64,000 nt of DNA from Lantana camara (taxonomy: Eukaryota > Streptophyta > Magnoliopsida > Lamiales > Verbenaceae), in the NCBI GenBank assembly GCA_037501455.1, contig CM074864.1, positions 28,886,001 through 28,950,000 on the forward strand, written 5' to 3'. The position numbers were made by a program, and so were the translations under genes. The notes beneath the pieces are model-generated. The model saw only the letters and a list, made by a program, of their open reading frames with translations, was not told the DNA's origin and made no database searches. This document shows, in pieces, positions 11,292 through 22,600 of this stretch. Within the stretch, counting starts at the first letter, position 1. Every line of letters starts with the position of its first letter.

Positions 11292-11346
11292 CACGTGTGG
11301 TTCACGTGATTGGCACGTGTCCTTGGGGACACGTGTGTCACACGTG
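11292..11346. promoter_or_regulatory. G-box (CACGTG) array in LTR B
   Basis: Five CACGTG hexamers start at 11292, 11303, 11314, 11330 and 11341, spaced 11, 11, 16 and 11 bp, close to helical repeats. The middle part forms a perfect inverted repeat, ACACGTGTCC around ttgg style spacing with GGACACGTGT. Lies about 310 bp upstream of the TATA-like region at 11655. Confidence 0.68.
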
Positions 11347-11654
11347 TATATTATTTATGTATTAAATAATTAATGTGTTAATTATTTAATAGACTTTGGT
11401 TTAATTTTGAATTAAAATGAAAGTCTTATTTTGGAGAAATTAATCTATTTAATTAATTAGATAAATAAGTTATTTATTTATTGATAAATAAAGTATAATA
11501 TTATCCAAAAGGAGTTTGGATATTTTTAGCTCTCTTAAAAGTTGATTTGAATTAGACTTCAAAGTCAAGGTTTGGAATTACTTGATGATCAAGTAATAAG
11601 AGAGAGAGGGACCAAATCCTCAGTCCATTAGGACTAGGTTCGGCCGCCCCTCTC

Positions 11655-11684
11655 TATATTATATATATGGGAGCTCGAGCTCCC
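11655..11684 (+). promoter_or_regulatory. LTR B TATA box with abutting 16-bp palindrome
   Basis: The TATA-rich run tatattatatatat (11655-11668) is followed directly by the perfect palindrome GGGAGCTCGAGCTCCC (11669-11684). A second, shorter CGGCCG palindrome lies upstream at 11641-11646, about 33 bp centre to centre. This is the likely core promoter of the LTR; the start site is inferred to lie near 11685. Confidence 0.65.
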
Positions 11685-12056
11685 CTTAGAGGGTGATTGA
11701 TAATTTATTTTGGTTCATGTGTTGAACACCATCCTTTCTCCAAGATAAACTAAACCCTCGGTTAAGCCTAAACACTAACTAGAGAACTAGCATCCTTACT
11801 AGTTAGATTGTAGTCAAGTTGGTGGACTATCTCTAGAGAGCTTCAAGTTAGAAGTTTTTAAAGATTCGAGCTTTACCAAGGAGAGGGGATCATACCGCGA
11901 GAAGAGCGTTCTTGGATGGCTTGAAACGCTTCAAGAAAGATTATTGAAAAGTAAGTTTCTTTACCTTACCAATTTGGATTCATGATTGCGAGTTTCGATC
12001 CTTTTGTTGGAAAATTTTTTAAATTTCCGCTGCTTTCTGATTCCGTTTTTCCAACA

Positions 12057-12850
12057 GGCTCTAACCCAAATCTCTCAACCAAGAGATCCGCCACGGCTTG
12101 TGCCTGTATAGCTGTCCTAGGCTCGAAGTTGACGTCAAATTGGCTGAGTTCTATTGACCATTTGATCAGTCTGCCTGAGACGTCCGGTTTCGAGAGTACT
12201 TGCCTGAGCGGTTGATCCGTAAGCACAGTGATGGAATAAGTTTGGAAATAAGGCCTCAACCTTCTGGAGGCGTTGACGAGGGCGATAGCGAACTTCTCTA
12301 TTTTCATGTATCTCTTTTCTGCCCCCTGTGAAGTTTTGCTCAAGTAGTACACCGACAAGTGTTTACGCTCGCGGATTGCGACGAGGATGGCACTCGTGGC
12401 CTCTGTAGAAACGGAGAGTTAGACGAACAGATTTTCCCCTGGGAACAGCTTCGTCAACAAGGGTGCGCTCAAGAGATACTGTTTCATATCTTGCAGCGCT
12501 CTTTCACATTCTTCGGTCCAGGCGAAGTTTCGAGCGTTGCGTAGGATCTTGAAGAAGGGCAAATTCCTGTCTGCTGAGCGTGAAATAAACCTGTTCAGGG
12601 ATATGATCTTGCCCACTATTACTTGGACCTCTCTAACTTTTCTAGGGGAGGGAATGTCTATGATGGCCTTGATTTTCTCTAGGTTAGCCTCAATGCCTCT
12701 CTGACTGACCGTATACCCCAAGAATTTTCCCCCTCGAACGCCAAAAGTACACCTAGAAGGATTTAGTTTCATACCATAGTGACCTAAAATGTTGAAGGTT
12801 CGCCTGAGATCATCCAGATGTGAACTCTGGCGCTCACTTTTGACGATCAT
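12057..12850 (-). pseudogene. Tat reverse transcriptase C-terminal part and first RNase H region
   Basis: The frame 12850-12419 begins MIVKS, the residues that follow the RT catalytic motif, and runs through MKLNPSRCTFGVRGGKFLGY (RT thumb start) to FAWTEECERALQDMKQYL. After a stop at about 12419 it continues to the RNase H region (VYYLSKTSQGAEKRYMKIEK, then ITVLTDQPLRQVL) and ends RFGLEP at the LTR B border. The next residues in sense are found at 8996 on the other strand. In the family RT and RNase H copy RNA to cDNA. The broken frame and the inversion make it inactive. Confidence 0.88.
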
Positions 12851-14235
12851 GCGTCCACGTAAACCTCCATAGACTTTCCAATTACACGCTCGAATATCTT
12901 GTTCAAGAGGCGTTGGTAAGTGGCCCCAGCATTTTTGAGCCCAAACAGCATGACCAAGAAACAGTAAACTCCTACATGGACCACAAAGGATGTCTTGGGG
13001 CGATCCTCGGGTGACATGAAGATCTGATAATAGCCCTGAAAGGCGTCCATCATACTCAAAAGTTCGTAACCCACCGTCGAATCCACTAGCTGGTCGATCC
13101 TCGACAGAGGGTAGGGATCTTTAAGGCATGCCTTGTTGAGATCCGTGAAATCGTTGCACATGCGCCATTTGTTAGCACTCTTAGGCATGAGGACCACGTT
13201 GCAGAGCCATTCTGGATACAAGATCTCTTCAATATACTGGGCCTCGAGGAGTTTGTTGACTTCCTCCTCAATGACATGCCTCCTGAATCCATGAACGTCT
13301 CTTTTCTTCTCCTTAATAGGTTTGAACGCGGGATCGACATTCATCCTGTGGACTACGACACTCGGATCTATGCCAGTTACATCAGAGGCTTTCCAGGCAA
13401 AGACGTCCAGATTTTCTCGCAAAAAGTCGATCATCATGATCTGAGAGGGGCCATCGAGATTGGAGCCTATTTGTGTGGTCTTATCTGGATTTCCCGGCTC
13501 TAGCTCGATGGTAAGAAAATTTTCAGTGGGCTCAATCCGCACTTCTAGCCACGGGGATTCGAGCGCCCGCTTCTTACCAGTGAGTCGATCGCTGACTAAC
13601 TCCGAGGGTTCGTTGTCGTCACTTTCCGAGGAGGTGCCCTCGACAGCTCCTGGAGGACCGTCTCTCCCATCTTTGGCGTCGCCTGAGGCCTTCTTCTTGT
13701 TCTTCTTCCTATAGAGTTTGGCCCTCTTACGCTCAGGGCCGTCCTCATCCAACTTGGGAAAATCCACAGACTTCTTGGTGGACCCCGCTTGGACTGCTTG
13801 CTTAGGCTTATGACTTCTTAGGGATAGAATATAGCACTCCCAAGCCTCCTTGACATTACAGAGTACGTCACCAGTGCCCTCGGGAGTGGGAAACTTAACT
13901 TTCTGATGATAAGTTGAAATCACAGCTTTGAAGTCCACGAGGGTCGGGCGTCCAATGATAAGGTTGTATGGGAGATCCACTTCGATCACTGCATAGAGAA
14001 CGCTCAAAGTTTTTCGCTGTTGGGCACGACCAAAAGAGGTGGCCAAGCGAATTTGTCCACGAGGGACGATCTCGGAACCCCCAAAGCCAACAAGGGCTGC
14101 TCTGAGGGATTCGAGAGGAATATTTGTAATATTCATCTTTTGAAACGTTGAGTAAGGGAGAACATTCACTGAGCTTCCACTATCAATTAAATCTCTTTTT
14201 ACAACATGATTGTGGACATCTAAACTAACCACCAT
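12847..14235 (-). pseudogene. Tat protease and reverse transcriptase palm region
   Basis: A 462-aa open frame. Aspartic protease at about residues 1-130 has the catalytic DSG at 18-20 in DLIDSGSSVNVLPY. A charged linker (residues about 160-260, NKKKASGD and similar) leads to RT from about 300, with MNVDPAFKPIKEKKR, WRMCNDFTDLNKAC, LLSMMDAFQGYYQI (first catalytic Asp) and FGLKNAGATYQRLLNK. The frame breaks inside the catalytic YVDD box: it reads YVDA then stops, and the next frame resumes MIVKS, consistent with a 2-bp loss. The first protein residues belong to the same polyprotein as gag upstream, so the start used here is arbitrary. Confidence 0.88.
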
Positions 14236-14280
14236 GGGAAAATCAGAGGTTACACCGTCCCCATGGGGTGTTACAATGTG

Positions 14281-14755
14281 CTATAGGTGTTTTTCAGTGA
14301 ATCCTACCACCTCATTCTCCTTCGAGCGCGAGGACTCCTCCAGAGCATACACTGGTTTGGGTCTTGAGGATCTCTGGTCATAGCTACGGACATGGCGACG
14401 CCGAGAGGAGTTAGAATCTCCCTCCAAGGGTCCTCCAGCGATCATGTGGATGACGGAAAAGGGTTGGTTCTCCATTTCAGTGGCCTTCTGTTTGCCGCGG
14501 TCGCTCGTCTCAGGGTGATGGTGACGGGGACTCCTTGAGCGCGAGTGGTTCTTCCTCTTGCCCTGCCCCACTCGGCGCAGTGCTCATCATATCTCGCCAG
14601 AACCTTCACAAATTCTTTGAGGTGCCCCCCAGCGATGAGCCTCTGGATCTCACTCTCAAGCTGACGGCATTCGTTAGTGTCAGGCCCTTTCTGCTTGTGG
14701 AAGGCATAGTATTTTCCCGAGCGCTTTTGAGCCTCGGTTTCCCTCATCTTGGATG
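14281..14755 (-). pseudogene. Tat gag C-terminal, nucleocapsid-like part
   Basis: Two overlapping minus-strand frames cover this region. One carries SGKYYAFHKQKGPDTNECRQ followed by LESEIQRLIAGGHLKEFV, the characteristic gag tail of Tat-lineage elements, where a modified Cys/His motif precedes a short helical segment. The other carries an Arg/Ser/His-rich basic tail (KNHSRSRSPRHHHPETS) and VIHMIAGGP, typical of the gag-protease junction. A frameshift near 14500-14560 separates them. Confidence 0.75.
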
Positions 14756-14918
14756 GCCTTTTAAATAGCTTTTTGTCCGCTATAGAATAGACCTCCGCAA
14801 TAGTTCTATTGAGGGGGATGCGCTCGTATCGATGAGGGGGTGGAGAGTTCCTTCAAGTGGGCGCGGGGCTGCGGCGGCGGTTCTTGGACTCTCCTCTGTC
14901 TTCCGGGTCCCTACTGGT

Positions 14919-15519
14919 TCAAGGGGCATTCAAAAGTTTTCGTTCCCTCGTGATATACATGTCCTCGAGGGTGAAGAAGGAGTCAGCTATGTCTCTCATT
15001 TCCATCAGTGAGCGAGGCTTTTTCTTCGCCACCTCCTCTACAAACTCCTTACTGACATAGTTCTTCATATTAATCGCCCCAAAGAGTACGTGTCTCTGGA
15101 AATCCATCGAGGGCTTCTCCACCAGCAGGATCTCTTTGTTGAACCGGCCTATGAATGACATGAGAGTCTTGCTTGGTCCTTTCACCAAGCTATAGAGAGT
15201 TATAGCAGCAAGTGCTGGTGCCTTCAAAGAATTAAAGTGACTTATGAAGGCTTCTGTCAAATCTCCATACCCTCGGATGGAGCGAGGGGGCAGCTTCTTG
15301 TACCATTCTTGTGCCATTCCCACGAGGGAAGTGACAAAAACCTTCATCCAATAATGACTGGAATGCTCGTACAGGTGCATCAGATGCACGAAGTGATCCA
15401 GGTGTTCGGCTGGATCGGTGGTTCCGTCGTAACGGTTGACGGATGTGGGGATTTTGCCCATCCCTGTACGGGCCATCAAAACCTCATCAATGAGGGGCGA
15501 ACCGCCTGTTAAAGGCTTA
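14919..15519 (-). pseudogene. Tat gag core (capsid-like retrotransposon gag domain)
   Basis: Frame 15479-14919 encodes 186 aa. The retrotransposon gag domain is clear: VNRYDGTTDPAEHLDHFVHL, then FVTSLVGMAQEWYKKLPPRS, LTEAFISHFNSLKA and LVKGPSKTLMSFIGRFNKEI, ending in the conserved LFGAINMKNYVSKEF region. In the family this protein forms the virus-like particle shell. Its frame is open on both sides of the domain, but the flanking gag segments lie in other frames, so the gene is decayed. Confidence 0.88.
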
Positions 15520-16470
15520 TGGTTCCCGCCCTCACGGTCATGTTCTTCATAATCTTCCTCCCTCCAGCGGCGACGGACCTGGTCGCGTGGGTTGTGAGCA
15601 TCTCTGGCCTTGGACCTCTCGTCCCCAGCATGGGGGACTTGAGACCTTGCTCGAGAGAGCTATTCCACTATGTGTTGCAGACCGTCAAGTTGGTTCTGGA
15701 CTGCAGCCAGTCGAGTGTCGTTTTCCTCTCTCCTGCCTGTTCTCCCCGTGGCCCTGGATTAGACCTCCTCTTCAACATCTCCCCTCGCGGGAGGGGCATT
15801 CTCCTTTTCCACTGGACGCAGCTCTTGATCAGCCCTCGGGGGTACATCTTTTCCTTATGCTGGAGGTAGTGGTGGTGGCTGGGCCCTCAGCACGTTTTGG
15901 GCAGCGGTCAACGGATGCATTTGTAGCCCCCCCATTGGGGGAGCCGTCTGAGCGCCCACTCCCAAAGAGAAGTAGGCGGAGGTAAAGTGCCTCTAGGCAT
16001 TCTGTGCAGCCTGTACCTTGCACTGAGCGTAGAGCGGCTGGAGCTGTTGCGAGGTCATCCGAGGCATTTCCACTCCTTGGATTTCCTTAGGAATGGACAC
16101 TAGAAGCTGTAATGTGCCCACCTGATAGGGTTGTATCATGGGCACCATGCCCGGCATCATTCCGGGCATCACGCTAGGCTGTATATAAGCATATCCAGGT
16201 AGCGGCATCGCCATAGAGTACACGGCAGGGTTGGCGACGGTGGCGGCAGGCATGAGCGCCGCAGGTGGAATAGCAGAACTAGATCCTCCCAGTCCATTTC
16301 CTCCATCCGGGTAAGATCCCAGCATGGTTTCTTTCCCTTTTCCCCCATCTGTAACTGGAGGAATACTCCCCCCCTACGGGAGTGTGGCCGGTTTGTGCGG
16401 TGGCAGCGTTGGCTCCGCCGTCCGGATTCCTCTCATTTACTAGAGGAAGAACACCCCTGTTGTCAACCAA
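15520..16470 (-). pseudogene. Tat gag N-terminal region
   Basis: Low-complexity frames consistent with the poorly conserved N-terminus of Tat gag. These are a Gly/Asn-rich start near 16470 (MVDNRGVLPLVNERNPDGG), a Met/Pro/Ala-rich stretch (16325-15993, with MPGMMPGMVPMIQPYQVG) and a charged segment leading into the capsid domain. At least two frameshifts and stops near 15992 and 15840 interrupt it. The boundary with the untranslated leader is uncertain. Confidence 0.6.
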
Positions 16471-16582
16471 ACCTGACCTTGTAGCTGTTAGCCTGTTGCC
16501 ATGATTGAAAGAAGACTGCTGATGTTACTTTTCACTAGCTCCAAGAGGAAGAAATTGATGAAGATGAAGAAGATGATGGTTT

Positions 16583-16602
16583 CCCACAGACGGCGGCAAA
16601 AA
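16583..16602 (-). promoter_or_regulatory. Primer-binding-like site of the Tat element
   Basis: Directly after the 5' LTR in sense, the sequence reads tttttgccgccgtctgtggg. Plant Gypsy elements of the Tat/Athila clade often have TGGCGCCGTCTGTGGG-like sites here. The match is clear at the core but altered in the first bases, so priming would probably be impaired. Confidence 0.55.
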
Positions 16603-17526
16603 TGATGGTGCAGAAACTTGAAGAGATTAAACACCAAACACTTTAGAATTTGTTTGTGGAAGGGAAGACCATCACAGGCATGAGAGCCTCAGGAAGTGGG
16701 TTTCCAGGTGAGCGTGGGTTCTTCCAGCTAGGATAACACCAGAGAATGCAATGAGGATGCAATGAGAACGGTGAAATGTAGGGAGCTTGGGAAGGAAGGA
16801 ACCAGAGTGACAATGGAGGAAAAATGCCCAGTTGTGTATGCAGTATTCTTTGTGTCGAAGATGACTTAGGGAATGAGTGTGAAATCCCATATTTATATGT
16901 TAGGGGCAAGGGTGTTATGGTAAAATTGACCGTGTGGTCCCAAATCCATGTTGCCCTAGACACATGGCGGCTTGTGATGGTGTGAGAGTGACTCCCCTGA
17001 AAGTCTGCAGTGTGTCAGATACGAGGTGCGCACTACCACTATGTCAGAGATTGTTACAATACCGTAGGCGAACGTGGAGCCACTTGAGTAGATTCCTTCC
17101 GCCAGGGGACGCGCCCTCGGGGTGAAGGCTTCACCAAAGGGGAAGTTGGCTTATGAACAACGAGTGTCCTCGATGGTGCATTCGAGCTCTGGCAACGCTC
17201 GAGAGGGTCTCTTTTGGCGGATGGGCCACGAGCGCTAGGTATTCCGAGCGTCGATAGGTATAACTGCGAGCACATTCGCGGCGGCGGGTGAATGGGGCTT
17301 TGAATGGTGAGCGCCCCTGGGGACTGTAGCGCGAGCGTCAAGTGGGATTGGCGAACTGATCCCGCGCCAATGACTTGGGCCGAGGCACGCAAGCCTTATG
17401 TGTTGGAAGGATGTATGAATGGGCTGGGCTTAACCCTCGAGCCCATTATCAGGAGCGTCTAAGTTCTGGGGCCTCTAGATTGCGACACGTGTATAGTGCA
17501 GATCTGAGCGTGATTTAGCATCATCA
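16603..17526 (-). repeat. Tat element 5' LTR
   Basis: 924 bp, paired with 1301-2218. The outer edge abuts TACGT at 17527-17531, identical to the duplication on the far side. On the minus strand a TATA-like atataaatatggg (about 16888-16900) is the likely promoter. Confidence 0.92.
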
Positions 17527-17531
17527 TACGT

Positions 17532-19599
17532 CTTCCAAAAATTTTACATTTCATTTTTCTACTCATCCCAAATTATTCTCCATCTATTACGTTCTATTTT
17601 TCGAAGCATTCCACACTGTATTCTGAATTATATCTTTGTGTTTTTTCTACCCTTCTTCCTCTATGTGTAAGTTCTTCATTCCATTAACTAACTTATGTAT
17701 TCTATTTTTCTATCCATTAAAATTTTTCTTTATCTATGTGTTTGTTTGTACTTGAAGTATCTCGGTTATTATATTTGCCTCTTATTTATTATTTTTTTCA
17801 TATTTAATATTTTACGATACTTTTAATGTTTTTTTAATTTTTTTTTTCTGTATATTATTTTTTGTTTACATTAAGTTTATTTCATCACTTATATATATAT
17901 ACCTTGCGCTGTTATGATTTTATATATATTTTTAAGTTTTTAGTTTTTAGATCATATATATATATATTTTAAAGGATATTAATTTTTTTTATTTATATAA
18001 ATTTTCGTATTTATAATTCAATACCTTTTGAGATGATTACTTATGAATGTTTAATGCATGTGATTTTTGAACTTTTTATTTAATTTTTATAAATGAATTT
18101 TCTAAACGTGATTTATGTATGTTTTTAAAAATAATTTAATTTTTTAATTGAATATATCTCGTACCTTGGGCACGGGTTTAGAACTAGTATACATATTAGA
18201 TTATTAATAATTCTAAATTCGTCAATGCTCGTGTCCGTTGTAAGTACACTAAATTAATTCAATTTAAAATATTAGACTTGGAATGGCAGAAGCCCCCATA
18301 CCCCCTGGATCGTGTGCCACAATCACAATCACAATCACAATCACCTTTGTGATGATAACATCATAATTACTGTTATATCCCTATGATATACTAAAATTGT
18401 AAAATCAACTTGAAAGTGTTGAGAGGTGTGTCGTTCTGCAGTACATATATATGTTGGCTAACTTTAACTTTTCTTTATCTGGAATTGGTATTTCTGCAAA
18501 CTGTGTGCGTATCAAAAAACTAAAATCCAAATTCATATTTTTGGTGTTATCTTATCCTACTTTTCTTCCCTTCTAATTAATAAACTATAGGGTACTTTTC
18601 CAAAATCATAAGCAATCGAATTGTAGAGATTAAACCACGTTTTTTATATATTAATATATTTTTCTAAATCAAATAAATTTCTGTCGTGTTATTAATACGT
18701 ACATGAACCGATGAACGGAAGCTACGTAATACCAGATTTTTCCTCCTTTATTTTTTTGACACTTAATATAATAATATAGATTATATGATTTTTATAAGAA
18801 TTTTTTAATAATGGGATTCTTCTTTGCTATTTTGAAATAACACACGATTCCTAATTCATTAAACTCCACAAGATAAATTTGCAATACCGTTAGTCTTCAA
18901 TCCGTATCAAAAAGCAGAAATTGTATTCAGAATTTTCCTCTCAGGACACATTTTCAATACAATAGTACTACAATTCCCTTCCACCTACATTATAGTCACA
19001 TAAAAGTTTGGAAATATATTATATAAGCGAACCTTAAATAAATTATACAGTTAGTGAATTATACGTGTGATTTAAGTAATTACTCAATCTAAAATTTTTA
19101 TCAATCATGTGAGTGTGAAACAATCACATCCGTTAGATATTGGAGAAATCATAATTTGGGAAATTTTCTGTTTATTCCTTGTAATTGTGTTATGCTACAA
19201 AGTACAAAATCATACACTATATATAATGTACACTGATTTACACTAGAACGGAAAGTCAACCTATGATACACACAAAATCCCCTAAATTGCTATTTTTTTA
19301 ACAACATCAATATGATAATTTGGCCTAATCATATTTAAATTAGAATAATGCATATACATTAAGAGTATTAATGATCCCGTACACATTGAAATAACTACTA
19401 TACATATAGTGTCGGTAACACAAGGCGAAAATGATAGTTCATAATTCATAAACCCTTTCACCTTTATATCCTAACTCCACCATTAATTACCCCGATAAGT
19501 ATGTCATGAATTGTTGTAGTTCAAAGCCATTTGGATTGGCCACTTTTTTTTAGCATCCCAATAAAATCTCCCGAAATTGCCAATTCATTATTTCCCCCC
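17532..19599. other. AT-rich intergenic region upstream of SEIPIN
   Basis: No supported coding region. Near 18160-18187 the sequence ctcgtaccttgggcacggg followed by ctagt resembles a Helitron 3' end (weak hairpin, then CTAG before T). The 5' end was not found. A short microsatellite of (ACAATC)n lies at about 18319-18343. The last several hundred bases before 19600 are presumed promoter for the gene at 19700. Confidence 0.5.
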
Positions 19600-19607
19600 A
19601 TAAATAG
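19600..19607 (+). promoter_or_regulatory. Probable TATA box of the SEIPIN gene
   Basis: ATAAATAG lies about 95 bp before the start codon at 19700, a usual TATA position for a plant gene with a short 5' leader. No upstream ATG lies between the expected start site near 19632 and 19700. Confidence 0.55.
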
Positions 19608-19699
19608 AGTTACCAAACTCTCATCCCAATTCTCTCCCAAGATTCTATCCTGCGCCATTTTTCTCCAAACAATCCAAGGTTTTCCAAGTTATATCATCA

Positions 19700-22600
19700 A
19701 TGGATGACTCAAGAAACAATATCAATCTAGCCAGCTTGTTCAAACACAACCTACTACTCGGAGCTGACAAGTTGCTAATGGCCCGAAAACCCGGCCCATT
19801 CCCTTTGTCCGAAGATTCCCATAATATTAACGGAACAAACAACACTTTCAAGAACATTAAAGTCATCAAAAAAGATTCTAATTACATGACTCCTCCCCAA
19901 AATAACAAAAGCACTTACGCATTTCCATCAGCTTCTGCTTCTGCTTCTTCCTCTAGTGGTAATAAAGCAGTCGGCTTGATGGTAAAGCTTGCCACCTTTC
20001 AAATAAGCTTATTCATAAACTTCTTGACTTTTCCCATTTGGTTCTCAAACCTGTGCCTGATGTTCGTCATGTTCCCATTTCAAACCCTAACGCATGTTAG
20101 AGATCACGCGAAGAAAACGCTGCTAAAAGCTTTCAACGCCTCGTACTTGAAGGTGATCGCTTTCGTATTTAATCGGCTCAAATCGGGCTGGAGATTAGGG
20201 AGGGCTTTTCTCTGCATGTTTTACATGTTCTTCCTGCTTTTGGGACTGCTCGTGCTAGGGTTTGTAATGGGCGGGATTGTTATGAGAAATCTGTTGCAAG
20301 AATCATTGCATACCACAGAAACCTTAAACTTTGATTATACGAGACCGAGCCCGTCTGCCGTGGTACCAATTGCTTCATCGCTTGTACCTTCCCAAAAGGG
20401 AGCCGGCCGGGCCATTCCTCATAGTCATAAGTTGCGGGCTGTTGTCTCGTTGACGTTGCCTGAATCTGAGTACAACAGAAAGCTTGGTATTTTCCAGGTA
20501 ATGGCAAATAATTTTTCTTCTATCTTATTTTATTTTTATTTTTTTAATCTGGTTTCATCAATTAGTTGTTTTGATTTTTGAGTATGCATTTGTGGGGGCA
20601 ATGTTGTTAAGGATTACTATTTCTTTTTGAAGTGCTTATTGCAGAAGTTATAAAAAATTATAAAATTAATTCTGTTGAAAATTTACTTGCTATAACCCAT
20701 GTGAGCTTTGCGATAAATGTAGAACTTCCTAAACAACCTCACTTATTCAGAGCTCGTTAATAGTTTGAATAGGGTGTTTTTTAAGGTTTTACATATTTAA
20801 TGTAAAACTCAACTACTGCCGTAATTTTTCAAACAGGAGAGGATTTTTCGAAAATAATATTTAATTTAAGATGGATTCGTAAAATGTTATCGAAAAAGAA
20901 TGGGTTAATATTTTGTTATAGAACGCCACATCATGTGGCGTTCTTATATTTTTTTAATATTTTTTTTAACGGGGTCGCCGTCCACTTTTTTTTTTAATTA
21001 ATATTTTAATTTTGATCGCCGAATAATACGGCGACCGAATTAAAAAACTATTTTTTTTTTAATAATTTAATGACGGTCGCCAAATAATAAGGCGACCTTA
21101 ATAAAAAATTATTTTTTTTAATTTTTTTAAAATAAAGGTCGCCGAATAATTTGCTTTTTCGGAGATCCAAATGATATCGAAAAAATACGAAGTTTATTTT
21201 ATTGGATTTGAATCGTCGAAACGAGTTCAACGGAAAAGACGGAATTCGAACCCAAATCCCATAACTCAAGTTATACCTGAAAAACAAATCAAATAGGGTA
21301 AATGGGTCATATGGACTAAAATTTACTTCGTCGGAGGTCCAACCGACATCGAAAAAATACGAAGTTTAGTTTATTGGATCCAAATAATCAAAACGAGTCC
21401 AACGAAAATGACGGAATTTGAATCCGAATGCCGTAACTCAAGTTATAGCTGAAAAACGAATCAAATAGAGTAAATGGGTCATATGAACTAATATTTACTT
21501 CGTCGGAGGTCCAAACGACATCGAAAAAATACGAAGTTTAGTCAATTGGATCTGAATCGTCAAAATGAGTCCAACGAAAAAGACGGAATCCGAATCCAAA
21601 TCCCGTAGCTCAAGTTTATAGCTGAAAAACGAATCAAATAGGGTAAATGGATCATATGCACTAAAATTTATTTCGTCGGAGGTTCAAACGACATCAAAAA
21701 GATACGACATTTGTTTTATTGTATCTGAATCATCAAAATGAGTCCAACGAAAAAGACAGAATTCGAATCCGGATCCCGTAGCTCAAGTTATAGCTAAAAA
21801 ACAAATCAAATAGGGTAAATGGGTCCAACAAAAATACGACCCATTTACCCTATTTGATTCGTTTTTCAACTAGAACTTGAGTTACGACATTCGGATTCAA
21901 ATCCTGTCATTTTTGTTGGACTCGTTTTGATGATTTTGATCCAATAAACTAAACTTCGTATTTTTTCGATGTTGTTTGGACCTCCGACGAAGCAAATTTT
22001 AGTCCATATGACCCATTTATCCTATTTGATTTGGTTTTCAGCTATAACTTGAGTTATGAGAGGTTCGAATTCCGTCTTTTTTGTTGAACTCGTTTCGACG
22101 ATTCGGATCCAACGAAATAAACTTCATATTTTTTCGATATCATTTGGATCTCTGAAAAAGCAAATTATTCGGCAACCTTTATTAAACTATTAAAAAAAAT
22201 AAAAAAAATAATTTTTTATTAAGGTCGCCGTACTTCATTAAATTATTAAAAAAAAAATAGTTTTTTAATTCGGTCGCCGTATTATTCGGCGACCAAAATT
22301 AAACTATTAATTAAAAAAAAAAAGTGAATTGGGTCGCCGTATTATTCGGCGACCCCGTTAAAAAAAATATTAAAAAAATACAAGAACGCCACATGATGTG
22401 GCGTTCTATAACAAAATATTAACCCATTCTTTTTCAATAACATTTTACGAATTCGTTTTAAATTAAATATTATTTTCGAAAATTCCTCCAAACAGGAGAG
22501 GCTAAATTGTGGGAGTCCTTGAGAAGAAACAACGATAGACAATGAATTAAAAATTCTACCATTTCATTTTTTGTATTCTACTAGTTGGATAATATATAAT

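Larger units (their letters stand above)
10162..12056 (+). mobile_element. Copia LTR B (chimeric after inversion), same family as Copia-2
   Basis: 1895 bp from TGTTAGGAATAG to TTTTTCCAACA, opposite in orientation to LTR A. The left flank is CGCTT (10157-10161) and the right flank GGCTC (12057-12061, reverse complement GAGCC). Each pairs with a flank of LTR A (7043-7047, 8991-8995). It contains a G-box array (11292-11346) and a TATA box with an adjoining palindrome (11655-11684). No Copia genes are attached. Confidence 0.88.
1301..17526 (-). mobile_element. Tat-lineage Ty3/Gypsy retrotransposon with antisense reading region, rearranged
   Basis: Two LTRs (1301-2218 and 16603-17526) begin TGATG and end ATCA. 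They are flanked by identical 5-bp duplications TACGT (1296-1300 and 17527-17531), so both ends are original. On the minus strand the order is 5' LTR, primer-binding-like site, gag, protease, reverse transcriptase, RNase H, integrase, then an oppositely oriented reading region before the 3' LTR. That extra antisense region after pol is a known feature of Tat-lineage elements. The internal region is broken by two Copia LTRs (7048-8990, 10162-12056), and the pol segment between them is inverted. Many frameshifts and stops make it non-autonomous. The two LTRs remain similar over their full length. Confidence 0.9.

Noticed and set aside
16643..16963. 106-aa frame, also near 1341-1643
   Set aside because: Both copies lie in the Tat LTRs at equivalent positions and show no protein family features. 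They are LTR sequence that happens to be open.
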